From Paracamarosporium sp. OC-R06-R3 (taxonomy: Eukaryota > Ascomycota > Dothideomycetes > Pleosporales > Didymosphaeriaceae): a DNA stretch of 64,000 bases. Position numbers and translations under genes: made by a program. The notes beneath the pieces are model-generated. The model was not told where the DNA came from, did not search any database, and saw nothing but the letters and a program-made list of their open reading frames with translations. Location of the stretch: assembly GCA_019828545.1 (NCBI GenBank), contig JACVRA010000511.1, positions 1 through 64,000 of the forward strand. Direction: 5' to 3'. How positions within the stretch are numbered: position 1 is the first letter of the stretch; the number at the start of each line of letters is the position of its first letter. Shown here piece by piece: positions 23,965 through 34,792 of this stretch.

Positions 23965-24789
23965 CTAAAACAGGGTACCCCCCACACCCCTCCTCGTCCC
24001 ATCACCCGCCCTCGACTCCCCCGACGACCCACTGACCCTCTCACCCCTACGAGTTCCAGACCGCGCAAGATACGCCTCCCTCTCCCTATCCGCAAAGCTT
24101 CCCGGCGTGATGCGCACGCCCTGAGACGTGTAACTCCCAGCCCGAGAATGCGTGTCCGGCCGTCGAGGTCCCGCGACTCGTGTCCTGAACGGATGATTTG
24201 CCGACGAACGACGAACTTCATCTTCCTGTACAATTTCCGTAGACAAATGCGTGTTAGAACCACTTGTCCGCCGTGAGTCCGAAGAACGCTGTGACGATGC
24301 CGATTCCCTCACCCCTGCGACTCGAAACGGCAACGGACGATAATATTGAGCGGGTGACCCGCTACTCGCCCGTCTGGTCTCCTTCGGACTTGCTTGATGC
24401 TCTCGGTGAGACTGCTCCTGCCTCTTTTCAGCGGAAGTCCCCGACTCGCACCTGCTCGCTGCCGCAGGAGACGCCGCACGGCTCTCCCTCCCCATATCTT
24501 TCCATAATCCTTCCAACTCTTCGTTCTGCCTTCGCGCTTTCTTCACGTTTCCCCAGCTCTGCGCGCCCCACCCGTCTTCTCCTAGGTTCAGTGGGTTCTC
24601 GCGGCGTTCTGTGTCGGTTATGACGCGCATGCGGCGCTTATAGCTGGAAGTAGCGTTGCTGGTGGTTGTGTCGGCGTCGTGGGGTTTATCTTTGGCTTTG
24701 GACTTGATGGACGTAAGCGAGAGGCTGGAGAGAAAGGATTTGGATTTGTTGAGGGCGTGTTTGAAGGGGGTGGTATTGCGGTCGGACAT
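23965..24789 (-). CDS. Disordered Ser/Arg-rich hypothetical protein
   Basis: A single-exon ORF of 274 residues with no recognised domain. The first third is the most ordered: FKHALNKSKSFLSSLSLTSI, then the tryptophan-bearing segment NPLNLGEDGWGAQSWGNVKK and ELEGLWKDMGRESRA, which looks like a short conserved helix. The remainder is low complexity (Ser, Arg, Glu, Gly; EREAYLARSGTRRGERVSGS) and probably disordered and phosphorylated. Its frame is open over 825 bases and the start has a reasonable context. I can assign no function. Confidence 0.6.
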   Translation of the reverse strand: MSDRNTTPFKHALNKSKSFLSSLSLTSIKSKAKDKPHDADTTTSNATSSYKRRMRVITDTERRENPLNLGEDGWGAQSWGNVKKARRQNEELEGLWKDMGRESRAASPAAASRCESGTSAEKRQEQSHREHQASPKETRRASSGSPAQYYRPLPFRVAGVRESASSQRSSDSRRTSGSNTHLSTEIVQEDEVRRSSANHPFRTRVAGPRRPDTHSRAGSYTSQGVRITPGSFADREREAYLARSGTRRGERVSGSSGESRAGDGTRRGVGGTLF

Positions 24790-25155
24790 TTTGAGTTGGG
24801 GGTTGAGTATGTGATGATGGAGATCTGGAGGGTTGGAGAGTGTATTGATGGGGAAGTTGAGGGGGCTAGGTAGAAAGGCGTGAGTGGTGGGTGAGTGGTG
24901 AAAGTGAGTCGCAACTACGCTAGGTAGTAGAGAACGCGTAACTATCTATGAAAGGGAGCCACAGTCCGTCACAAACTGCCTGGAAAAGTTATTCAGCCGG
25001 TTCTGGGGGTACTTGAAGATTTCTGGGCAAAGCAAGGCGTGTGAGATGTAAAGCATGTGGATGGGTATTGTATAAATAGCGACAGACGTGATGGACCAAT
25101 AACTCTTGGGGAGTTCATAGAGCTTTAAGGAATGGGATGGAAGCCATTTGGAGAA

Positions 25156-26090
25156 ATGAAAGACACAAGTCTTCCTCAGAAGCCAGTGTTTGCATCATTT
25201 CTCACTTTGTTTGGGGTTACAGGCGGTTTTGCGGAAAGATTGTGACTTGTTGCTTTACTATCATTGGTAGACGATGCGGGTATGTATCCGAGTGGCTTAC
25301 TCATGAATGATTGCTGATACGCTACAGATCAACGTATGCTGTACGCCTTTTTTTACCTCACGATGGCAATATCTGGGAATTTTGGCATTGCTATATCGCT
25401 GGCCGCTGAGGCTATCCTTGTGAGCTCGAAGCTCAAAATTCAACTGAGTGGTTATGAGAATACTGAAGAGGTGAGTACTCAGTATACTTACCAAATACCA
25501 ACCTAAAACGTGGTTCGATTATCAAGAAGAGTCTCGAGAATTCCAGCCATGTTCGACAGCTTCCACCAAAAATACAGATCATCGTTGAAGAATGGCTAGT
25601 ATATTCTCCTGAGGTGGCATTCAGTTTGTTCTCGATCCCCGCGTGGTTTATGCAAGCTGACCTAAGTAGATGTATCTTGCCTGGTCTTAGCAATCAGCTT
25701 AGTCTGCAGTCTGTATGTTAAGAGAAGCGTCTCTCATCACGGAACGTATCGTACGTATCCTGAATCAAGGTCCTGTGTAAACGTTGGGCGAACAAGAAGC
25801 CAATCAAAAAAGAAATTGTCGCTGATTTGATCGATTATTGTTCACCGAAGCTCGTTCAACGTATCTGTTGGCTGGGACTACCATGTTTAGTCCTCTGGTT
25901 GACGCGCACGAATTGGTCCAGAATGCATTACTTCGAATTTACTTACTGGTCGAGTCGGACGCAGGTATGCTTGTCTCATTGCAATGTATTGCTCGGCGAG
26001 AGCCAGATAATATGGAGATGTTACAATCCAGGTTCGGGCACAGCGATTTGACGCTTTATATTTGTCGCTGTGCTGCTTCCCATCTTTAGT
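25156..26090 (+). pseudogene. Possible relic of an unknown gene
   Basis: ATG at 25156 reads FASFLTLFGVTGGFAERL and meets TGA at 25243. The frame then continues ALLSLVDDA into a plausible intron (25280-25327, GTATGT...CTACAG), and the next exon reads MLYAFFYLTMAISGNFGIAI and EAILVSSKLKIQLSGY before GTGAGT at 25471. Further on, 25780-25970 reads KRWANKKPIKKEIVADL and, in another frame, TEARSTYLLAGTTMFS. These may be unrelated chance frames. No family is recognised; this is an impression from codon texture only. Confidence 0.22.
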
Positions 26091-26196
26091 TACTGTGTAC
26101 CTACAAGTTAGTTTCTGCGTCGGGACTGTCACGTCGGTGTGCGGAGTACATACATATACTCCGGGGCGTTCACGAGTCGATGTTCCTTGCAACAAC

Positions 26197-26246
26197 GACC
26201 AATCAGACCTCCCCGCCCGATGGGCGGCGGGGACGTCTGATTGGTC
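26197..26246. repeat. 50-base inverted repeat with facing CCAAT boxes
   Basis: Two 21-base arms, starting GACCAATCAGAC and ending GTCTGATTGGTC, match at 20 of 21 positions around an 8-base spacer. The arms continue through GC-rich CTCCCCGCC / GGCGGGGAC. Each arm contains a CCAAT pentamer, facing each other. No ORF covers it. It could fold into a strong RNA or DNA hairpin. Confidence 0.85.
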
Positions 26247-27273
26247 GATCAACTTGTAGTACGGAGTGTGGCTGGGACAGTGTCTACGAACACATGGTAT
26301 ACTTCCAAATCGGGAGGGAATGTATTTTCGGAGACCATGGAGGAATGGCTGTGTGTCCGAAACTGAGGTAGTTAGTGTCTAAAAGGTGTCCGCATGTGAT
26401 AGCGGTTAACGATTCTTCAACAATAATATATTAATGTATTGTCTTCCACTGTGATATAGACTTCATATAGATTCTCCGAATACTTTATGGTGAATTGAGA
26501 AGATCTAGCTCGTGATGGGATATGCTTGGTAGCCACGGGGGTGGTTGTGTATATTTCAGTATCTACGCGGTCGAGGTTTTGCTAATGCCTCCTAACGGGT
26601 CATAATTGGCAGACCATTACTCTCAGACTCTGAAATAAATTGCATATCATCTTAAACAGTGTAGATAGGTGGAGCAGAAAGGCACGATTCATCTCCATTG
26701 CTTGATAATAACCTTTCGTTGGAGTAGTTTGCTGAGTATAAATTGTTGTCCTAAAATTGCCCTTGTTCTATCATATGATGGTAATACTTCTTTTTCGGCC
26801 GCTCACTAGAACAACAAATCATCGTAGCATAATATTTTACCCTCGTAGAATTAACACACACATCACACAAACTAACTTACCGCACCATCAAAACTCCACT
26901 TACAGTGCACGGTACAACAATCCCAAGAAACCCAACAATCTCTGACGCAATCCCATTCCTCTATGTTCTATTTCCACCGCAATCCAAGCCTGCGCCCCAC
27001 CTCATATCCGAGCCGTGCTTACATCGCACCAACCAAACTACCTTACCTTGCGCACAAGCCGGGGAGCACTCACGCACGCGATCCCTCGCCCCATGATCCA
27101 TCCACCACGTTATCTCATCAAACTAAAATGACATTGCGGGACGGCACAACTAACAACAGGGGCCATGCTTGCAAGGTCGAATTCGAGACTTGGCATTGCT
27201 ACATACAGAGTGATGCTATGATACAATACATAGGACAAAGAATATGTAGGCTAGGGAATTAAACACTAGGATA

Positions 27274-27291
27274 CTACGTTACGTAACGTAG
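27274..27291. promoter_or_regulatory. 18-bp perfect palindrome with TTACGTAA core
   Basis: CTACGTTACGTAACGTAG equals its own reverse complement. TTACGTAA resembles bZIP dimer sites. It lies 128 bases beyond the GH17 stop codon. Function is not shown. Confidence 0.6.
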
Positions 27292-27418
27292 GTACGAACG
27301 TCACTACTACCGCTGGGAGGAACAACACGCGAACAATGCAGAGCGTAGACACGTAAGACAGACAATTGATTCAGAGCGCTTCGGGAGAAGCACCGTGCTG
27401 CTTTATACAACGAGGTGC

Positions 27419-28798
27419 TTACAAGTTGTCTGCGCAGCCAAAGAACTGCTCGACGTTGTACGCGCCAGGGGCCTTCCAGGAATCGTCCTGGTAGCTGAAG
27501 ATGCAGGCGTGGTCACCAACCTTCTCGATGATGCTCCTCATGGCCTTCTTCTGCTCGGCCTTGCCGGGGATGGCCGCGTTGTTGGGAGAACCACCCGCGG
27601 GCCAGCCAATCTCGGAGATGAACTTGCCCTTGGCAGCGGCCTCGGGGCACACCTTGGCGGCCTGCTCAAGCTGGTCGTACGCGAACTGGCCGGCCTCGGA
27701 GGCAGACTTGCCACCGTCGAAGAAAGGCTGGACCTGTGCGGCGAAGATGTCAATGACGTCGCACCAAGCGCTGCCATACTGCTCCCAGGCGGCGACGGTC
27801 TCGGTGGTGGTCACGGGGGCGGTGAAGCCAGCGGCACGGAACTGGGTGCGGACGGTAGAGACGTAGGAGGCGAGAGCACCAGCGTCACCACCGTGGCCGG
27901 AAACGTACTCGTTACCAACAATCAACATGGAGATGCTGTCCTTAGGGGCGTTGTCGATGATGTCCTGGAGCTGCTCGTTGGCGCCCTGGGAGTTGGGAGG
28001 AGTGGCAGCATCGAGGAAGATGCCGTAGATGACCTGGAGGCCGTGCTCCTGAGTAGCGGGGATCACGTTCTCGAAGACACCGCAGTCGGTGCTGTAGACA
28101 CGGATAGCGACATAACCGAGACCAGCAATCTTGCCAACGTCGGTCTTAACTTCCGACTCGGACTTGCAGTCACCACCCTGAGTGTAGGGGGTGTAGGTGA
28201 TGGCCCACTTTTTGCCGTTGGGCTTGTTCCAGGAGCCACTGCCGCCATAGGAAGGAGTGCTGGGCTTGCTGGGCTTGGGCTTGGGGATAACCTTGGATGA
28301 GGTTGCCGGAGGAGCAGCGTGGTAGCTGGACACTGGCGCCTTGGAGGGCTTGGCCGGAACGTAAACGGCCGAAGACGATGGCACCTCCGGGACGTAGCCC
28401 GCTGGGGAAGAGGGTACTACGGGCTTCTCGGACGTGGTCGGCACAACGGGCTTCTCCGAGGTCGAGGGCACAGGAGCCGGAGTGTACGCAGCGGGAGTAG
28501 TGTGCTCTTCTTCAGTGCAAGAAGTGGAGGTTTCCGGAACTGGCGAAGGAGGAACGACGACAGTCGTGTTGGAGACGATCGACGGAACTAATGCTTATTA
28601 AATTCATGCTTTGTCATTAATTGTATTCCACATACGAGGGCTAGGGCTAGCGGTCACGTAGACAGTGGTCGTCACCGTCTTGCAAACATCCTCTTCCACG
28701 GCGTAACCACCATTACGGCGGAGGTGGAAACCAGCATGCGCCTTGTGCGATACTGCGACCGCAGATCCGACAAGTGCTGCAACGATTGCGCCCTTCAT
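27419..28798 (-). CDS. Secreted GH17 beta-glucosidase/glucanase (BtgE/Scw-like)
   Basis: This is a cell-wall glycoside hydrolase of family 17, acting on beta-1,3-glucan during wall remodelling. Two exons, 28636-28798 and 27419-28587, give 443 residues. A signal peptide (MKGAIVAALVGSAVAVS, cleavage likely after KAHA) is followed by a Ser/Pro/Thr-rich linker to about residue 170 with repeated TSEKPVVP units. The catalytic domain begins at KKWAITYTPYTQGGDC. The expected acid/base Glu is in LIVGNEYVSG and the nucleophile Glu in ISEIGWPAGG, both intact. There is no C-terminal hydrophobic tail, so it is secreted or wall-bound rather than GPI-anchored. Its layout matches the Aspergillus btgE group. 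Confidence 0.86.
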
Positions 28799-30558
28799 TT
28801 TGTGTTGGTTTACTTGGTGTTATGGAGTGATTATTCGTAGCAGTAGTTGAGCGAGTGACGGTAATTAGAGTATGAGAGCAAAAGCAAAACGAGTGACTGT
28901 GGCACAAAGGCCGGGGACTTGGGGCGTGCGAGGCTGTCGACGTACAGAAGCCTTGTGCAAAGGAGCGCAACGAGGGGAGACGGGTCGATTTTGAGCGCAG
29001 TGCTGTAGCGGCGCTATGACAGCGATTAGGGGTCCATGGCGACGTAAATTAAGCACGGTCGACACATTGCCGCAAGTGGCCTACGCTGGAGCTGCAGGGC
29101 GCCAAACTACTGCTCGAATCAGGTCGTGATGGGCATCTCGGGTGTATTGTGAAATGAGCAGTCCGGGGCAAGAAGACGAGGGTCATACAAGTCCGGCCTA
29201 GGGGCTGATGTATGCGGTTAGCCGGCGCTATTATCGTTAGCCTCAGCTCTCCTAACGAGCCGGGCGCATGCACAACACAGCACAACGGCGTCACAATTCG
29301 CAGGGCAAGCGACTCGCCGCAGTCGAGAGGATTTGCCCTGTGATGGGGGCTTCTTAGCGGGGCGAATTGGCAGCTTGGGGTCCTCGGCATTCAATCTCCA
29401 ACCCGAATCTGGAGCCGTCTCCCGGCAAAACCTCATGTCCTGGGCATCCAATCTTGAAGCTGTCTTGGGCGTCCTCGTGATGCTCGCCACGCGCCAGTAA
29501 CGCGAGCAGATCGCAGGCTAGTGAATGCAGGCACCGACTCGACGAGCGCCGATGGTCGGGGATTTCAGGCGCTGCTGCAGGTACAGACACGAGAACAGCG
29601 TCTGTGCTCAGGGGCATCCCGGTCGAGTGTTAGCGGGGACCATTCTTTATTGACGGTGAGGATCGCACATAGGAGCGTGCACCCTCGTGGTTCACAGGCC
29701 ATGAGCGACCTTCCTTAACGACTCTATCGTTTCATCTCTCAAGGTGGGGCGCGATTGCGGCTGCGCCTTGGAATGCAACTCCTTTTCTTCATCGTCATGC
29801 TTTTCCGTTGCTTGAGTCTCGAAATGCGTCTTTGCCTTGTGTTGGCATTTGGAATAAAGAGCGAGGTTGTGCCTGTCGCCGACCCTAGCTTTTGATGACT
29901 TGCGGGACCGGATACAACGGCAAAGAAGCTAAATAGTGTCGAACAGCGGTGGGAGATTTCTTTTGGATGGTAAGTGAAGAGGAAAGGGTTGGAGAAAGGA
30001 CGCCACATAGAGGGGTGAGCGACTACAAATGCACATGCCCACAGCATTACGTCATCCGTGTTCCGGAGCTGCGACGGGTAATGCAAACTCACGTGTCAAA
30101 ACTGATACATACCTGGGTAAGATCCTGAAAATGTATTGTGCACTTACTTTTTGGGCAACAAAGGTCGTACGGCACACATTATGTAATTTGAATCCGATGG
30201 ATCAACACGAAACGAGTCATGCACAAGTCAAATCGTAACCATATTGGTCTGGCTTAGAGGCCTCTGTATACAGAGGAGTTTGTATCTAGAAATGGAGGTC
30301 TCTAAGCCTGCAATCTTGACTCACTGAAAAGTCTCTACTGTAGGTGTTCACGCGGGCCGCCCTCTTAGCCTTAGTAGTAACGTTCCTCTATGGCCGTGCC
30401 TCAAAGAATCCGTTCGTTACCGTAATCCATCTATGTGATGTCTCAAAAGAGTCAGGCAACCACCTAAGATCTGTTTGTTACCAATGTGTTGTCTCTTACA
30501 ATGCATAGGGCTATTCGCTCTTACGATCCATCCGACATGTGGTAAAGGCCGATCGTGC
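28799..30558. other. Intergenic, no gene supported
   Basis: About 1.76 kb upstream of the GH17 gene. Several ORFs of 60-117 codons occur on both strands but overlap each other and show no motif, signal peptide or splice logic. I see nothing else. Confidence 0.4.
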
Positions 30559-30933
30559 TTAGACTTCCAACACACCCTCACTTTTCAATAACTCAACAGC
30601 ATCTGCAGTCCACTCTTGGCAGCGCCTCAATGGTACTCCTGGATTGAGACGTTTTGGTCCATGGAATTGCTTTCCTGGCGGAGGTAGAGCTTCGAGAATA
30701 GACTTGATGCGAGAGTAGTTTGCCTTAGTGACCTTTCCCAGGTAAGATTTCGAGATGAAGGTCGCGGATTCTGCTGGATTTTTGTCTTTCTTGTGTTCGA
30801 AGGTCATGCCACTCTGGATATTACCTGTAACTTGGAAAATAAAGCCCGATTCGTCGGCTTCCGTCTCGACGAAGATGGCATGGTGGTTTCGAGGCGCGCC
30901 GATAGAGGATACTAGGTAGACTGAGTACGGCAT
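30559..30933 (-). CDS. Small conserved fungal protein, unknown function
   Basis: A complete single-exon protein of 124 residues. It begins YSVYLVSSIGAPRNHHAIFV, then GFIFQVTGNIQSGMTFEHKK, PPPGKQFHGPKRLNPG and ends RRCQEWTADAVELLK plus a short tail. This pattern (an HHAIFV segment, FQVTGN, then RRCQEWT) is familiar to me from a widespread family of uncharacterised ascomycete proteins; DUF6914-like is a guess. Cytosolic, with no signal peptide or membrane segment. The HH pair and the single Cys in RRCQEW could be functional residues. It stands alone between gene-poor stretches. Confidence 0.7.
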   Translation of the reverse strand: MPYSVYLVSSIGAPRNHHAIFVETEADESGFIFQVTGNIQSGMTFEHKKDKNPAESATFISKSYLGKVTKANYSRIKSILEALPPPGKQFHGPKRLNPGVPLRRCQEWTADAVELLKSEGVLEV

Positions 30934-31139
30934 CGCTGCAAGATAGAATAAAGGTTCGAACGTGTATCTGGTGTTAATTAGTACAGTATCTCAACATATT
31001 AAGTGAGAGGACGTTCGGTCAACCCATCCGTATGCATGTATACATGAGGGAATAGGCTAGAGTTACTTACGAATAAGGCTAGGTACTACGATAATATCTA
31101 GTAGGACAATGCTGAATGTCGAAATAATCTGAAATGCCC

Positions 31140-31239
31140 GTGGATAGGGCGAGCGGTCATAAATAGGCCATCTGTGATAGCTAGGGCAAGTGGACAGGGC
31201 CAGCAGTGATAGATAGGTCAGTGGTAATAGAGGATAACA
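31140..31239. repeat. Two degenerate 50-base tandem units
   Basis: The blocks starting GTGGATAGGG (31140) and GTGGACAGGG (31190) match at about 23 of their first 28 bases; the second halves of the units match poorly. Confidence 0.4.
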
Positions 31240-32269
31240 CTAAAAATCTGTTGAGACTTGTGAAAAAAGCTTAATAGACAGCGTACGGACGAAAAGCAGT
31301 AACTTTACAAAGTACCAGTACTTCGTATAGCTATGGAACTCCCTATTAGAGGTAGAAATAAAGATAGCAGCTATTTTTGTAAACTATGTAGCGAAAGAAA
31401 CGGAGCCCCTAGGTGCTTGCTTGGTGAGACCGACTTACTCTATTTTTCATGTAATTGATTCTGGTCTTTCCCCATGCTACTAGACCGTCTTATAGTCACA
31501 AAGAGTCATCTTCGCCCTTTTACCCCTCAGTCCATTTGAGCTACCACCAGGATCAAACATTGTTGCCGCAATAGCAGGACTCGCTGGAAAGCAGGCGATT
31601 GCATTTCGACCATAGAAGATTATCGAAGGAGGTGACATACAACTTAGGCTCGATAGGTTCCAACCCACTTGGGGAAAGGGACGGAAGCAGCCTACTGTAC
31701 CTGAGTACCTATCGGTGTTTTTAGAATTCCTGCCGCGACAAGAACAAGAAACCAATAAATCAGCGAAAGTTGATTCGATCGATGATTAATCATTTTATTT
31801 CGTCCAAAGTTGATTGGCTAGGACTATAGAAGTTCGTAATGGGTTAACAGCGTCAAGATCAGTTTGTTAAAGCAGTACTAATAAATTACAGCTATAGGAA
31901 CTGCAAGGTAGCAGATACTGCTACCTTTGTATAAGTTATATCATACTAACTGTAGGCATGCTTTATTAAGCTAATCTAATTTAAATCTAACTAAGTCCAC
32001 GATGCAAGATTACACAATATTTTTAAAGCAATAAACTGCTTATATTTAAGTCTTAGACGACCTAGTCTAGGGTAATTGTTTCCTAAGCCTAGAACCTGAC
32101 TATATGAAATGTATCCAAGTAGATGCGGCCATCTATACTACCAAATCCTGCAGATCCCTTCGCGCATTGGGATCCATTTCCTGCCGCGTCACCTAATGTT
32201 GAGGAATTCGCCCATGATAACGTATCGCAATAGTAGTTGCTCCGTACAACCTCCAAATTGACAAACCCC

Positions 32270-32445
32270 ACAAGGTCTAACTATCTGTAAAAGAAAAATT
32301 TATTAGAGCGTCATTTACCATCGAGGGTGTCTTCTTTTCTTGGCAACACTCCCGTTCTGACTACCTCCACCACTAGCTTTTTAACCCCCCTCCAAGCAAT
32401 TAAAGATTCAGCAACCAGTAGAGCTACTATTGCAATGTACTCCAT
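32270..32445 (-). CDS. Possible 44-residue two-exon small protein
   Basis: ATG at 32445 reads MEYIAIVALLVAESLIAW and then a Lys/Arg-rich segment up to a GTAAAT donor near 32320. A TTTTACAG acceptor near 32289 would join to D-S-stop. That gives one hydrophobic helix with a basic tail. It is short, lies in AT-rich DNA and may be chance. Confidence 0.15.
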
Positions 32446-32965
32446 AGTCCCACCAGCCTACAAGCGCTTTCTTTTGTAACGCGCATTCCTCTGTGCAAGC
32501 ACTTTGTTTTGCTCCACAAATCCTTCAGGTCATCGAATTCAGTTACAAGTGTCCGCTAATTCTGCCATCTCGATCTGCACATTGGCACGACTGGTTGTTA
32601 TGCTTTGCGAAATCCTGGCGCACACGCCGCGACAGTTGGGGGCTGAGAATGCTCCTTAAGGCTTCCTCCCCAATAATCGAAATGCGCCTACCGTAGATTT
32701 TTGTTATTACCGGTTGACCAGGGGAGGCTGAAAGCTAATCAGGGAACAAGAAAGAGTACAAAAATGGATCATCATGACGATAGAAAGGTAGTGATTGGTG
32801 CTTGGCCCAAACTGTACCAACAAAGATCTACAGCATCTTAAGAGCACCTCCACCAACAAAGAACAACCCACCATCCACCTCCGCTTCAACACCTTTCCAC
32901 AGTAGTCTTTGGAATACGTGCACTACCTTTCGCCTCTATTTGCCTCTATCTTGACGGTCCTCAGA

Positions 32966-33844
32966 ATGTCGTCTTGTAAGCTGCCGTACTTTGCGGACCA
33001 AGCGAGTTTGCCTTCGACATTGCCAACGGTGGACGAAATTGAATCGGCCACTGAAGATTTGACTGAAATGCCAGGCCGCCGAGTCGTTATCATCGGCGAC
33101 TTCGTGAAATACGGCGCCCGGGTAGATCTTCTCGAGGGACAGACTATGTTATACCTCCAGTCAACTCCAGTCCCTGTCCCGCGTGTATACGCTTTGTTCC
33201 GGAATACCGCTCAGGACGGAACAATTCGCAGCTACATTGTGATGGAACACATCAAGGGGTTCCCTCTATCGTCTCTATGGCAAAGCATGAGCGCAACGGC
33301 TAAAAAGGCGATAACGTCTAAGCTTCGTATTGTTTTCGACAGCATGCGCAAAATAAAATCCCCTGGAGGATACTGCAGTGTTGGGTGTGGAGGACTACCC
33401 GATGGGCTTTTCTGGACGGACTCGGGCCCTCCATATGCGGGACCGTTTGACACAGAAGCTGAGCTTAACTCTGCCGTGGTCACAAAGTACGCGGAAAATG
33501 CGCCGTATAAAGGCAAAGCTGATCATTACGCGCGCGCGTTTGAGGAACGTTTTCAGAACCATCCGCCAGTATTCTCGCATGCGGACTTCCAGCAGAAGAA
33601 CGTAATGCTGCGGCACCCTTCTTCCTCTGCCAAAGTGGAAGCGACAGATATCGAGAATATGGAAGTTGTGCTTATCGACTGGGAATTCGCGGGTTGGTAC
33701 CCAAGCTATTGGGAGTACTCTAGGACAATATTTGCTTGTGGAAGATGGGAAGGTGATTGGCATTCCTGGGTTGAAGAGATCCTAGATCCATTTTGGGACG
33801 AGACTGCCTGGGTGGAGATGATGCTAAGTGAAATGTGGACGTGA
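32966..33844 (+). CDS. Aminoglycoside phosphotransferase-fold (APH) protein
   Basis: This is a kinase-like protein of the APH/choline-kinase clan, a large family in filamentous fungi whose substrates are mostly unknown. Single exon from ATG 32966 (MSSCKLPYF), 292 residues. Seen: a shortened N-lobe with the VKYG segment carrying a probable ATP-binding lysine, YIVMEHIKGFPLSSLW (hinge), the catalytic motif FSHADFQQKNVML (HxDxxxxN pattern with the catalytic Asp) and the metal-binding IDWEFAGWYPSYWEY. The C-terminus is short but complete to a TGA. In-frame sequence upstream of 32966 has no ATG, only a TTG. Family assignment is firm; function is not. Confidence 0.82.
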   Translation: MSSCKLPYFADQASLPSTLPTVDEIESATEDLTEMPGRRVVIIGDFVKYGARVDLLEGQTMLYLQSTPVPVPRVYALFRNTAQDGTIRSYIVMEHIKGFPLSSLWQSMSATAKKAITSKLRIVFDSMRKIKSPGGYCSVGCGGLPDGLFWTDSGPPYAGPFDTEAELNSAVVTKYAENAPYKGKADHYARAFEERFQNHPPVFSHADFQQKNVMLRHPSSSAKVEATDIENMEVVLIDWEFAGWYPSYWEYSRTIFACGRWEGDWHSWVEEILDPFWDETAWVEMMLSEMWT

Positions 33845-34792
33845 AGGTGGAGCATATGCTTGATTGCCCCCGGTGATTAAGTAAAGTAGCGACGAAGAGA
33901 GGCAATAGCTCGTTTGCTTCTGAAAGAGGGAAATGGAATCACCCTTTCTTAGCTGACAGTTGTAATTATAATACTATCTTTTAGCCTGAGGGTAGTCCTG
34001 GCTGTATTCGTATAACGTAGTCTTTCCTATAGCCAGTTCCTAAGGCGAAGAAAAGGTGTTACTAAGCAACGCCAGATCTTAGAAATAACGTCCAAGAAGT
34101 GAGAGGTCGTCAATGCAATATCATCGATAATTCAGAAGCGAAGAGAAACTGTCACAGTTCACTAACGATGCTCTATTAATAGCGTGACTTCCGAGATAAG
34201 TGCTCTTTTAAGTGAGCTTAGCCATCCCTCTACAAACTAGCTGCATCCTCATATCACGTAGATAAACCCTTAATAGTTCTTATGAGTCTACAATCAAGCG
34301 CTTCCCCATCGTGGTTCTAATGTAACCCTCTTCCATTGTGCTAATATTCGCCGCGTCCGTTACAGGAACATATAGTGACTTGTGAGACTGCGAACGTCTC
34401 TTGTTGAATTTTCTGCACATTTACAGAAAATGGGAATATCACATGAGTGTACTTACCCTCATGCTTACGCTGAAGAATAATGTCGCAAGTTACTAGGGTT
34501 GTGAAGGTACATTTCTGTTGCCCAAGGGAAGAAACAGAGAATAAACAGGTCAAAGGTCGAGGGTCGAGAGATCAGAGTGGAACAAAAGTCTAAGACTTTC
34601 GTTCAACATGATTAGATTAATGAAGTTGTTGTTTAACATCTTCCTAGTTCTCTAGTACGAGCATTAAAGAGTGACTCTGCTTCCCTCAACATCCATAACC
34701 CTCCGACCCTCCGACGTCAATTTCCACCAGACCCATACAACCCTCCCAATTCCAAATACCAAGCCTCATCTTATCTAGAATACATTCACCAT
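33845..34792. other. Intergenic, no gene supported
   Basis: About 950 bases between convergent genes, moderately AT-rich. A short hairpin (TTTTCTG...CAGAAAA, about 34408-34429) is the only local structure noticed. Nothing else seen. Confidence 0.4.

Larger units (their letters stand above)
24790..27418. other. Long gene-poor stretch
   Basis: About 2.6 kb between the disordered-protein start and the GH17 stop. It contains a possible gene relic (25156-26090), a 50-base hairpin (26197-26246), AT-rich DNA (26400-26900), and an 18-bp palindrome (27274-27291). No intact gene is supported. Confidence 0.45.
30934..32965. other. AT-rich gene-poor stretch
   Basis: About 2 kb. Two diverged 50-base tandem units lie at 31140-31239. 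Bases 31780-32080 are very AT-rich (RIP- or transposon-like). A possible tiny ORF is listed separately at 32270-32445. No other gene is supported. Confidence 0.4.

Noticed and set aside
27395..28300. 301-codon ORF antisense to the GH17 gene
   Set aside because: Shadow of the strongly biased GH17 coding sequence, with Leu/Gly/Val-rich monotony.
34408..34429. Short 7-bp hairpin TTTTCTG/CAGAAAA
   Set aside because: Too short and AT-rich to stand out from background.
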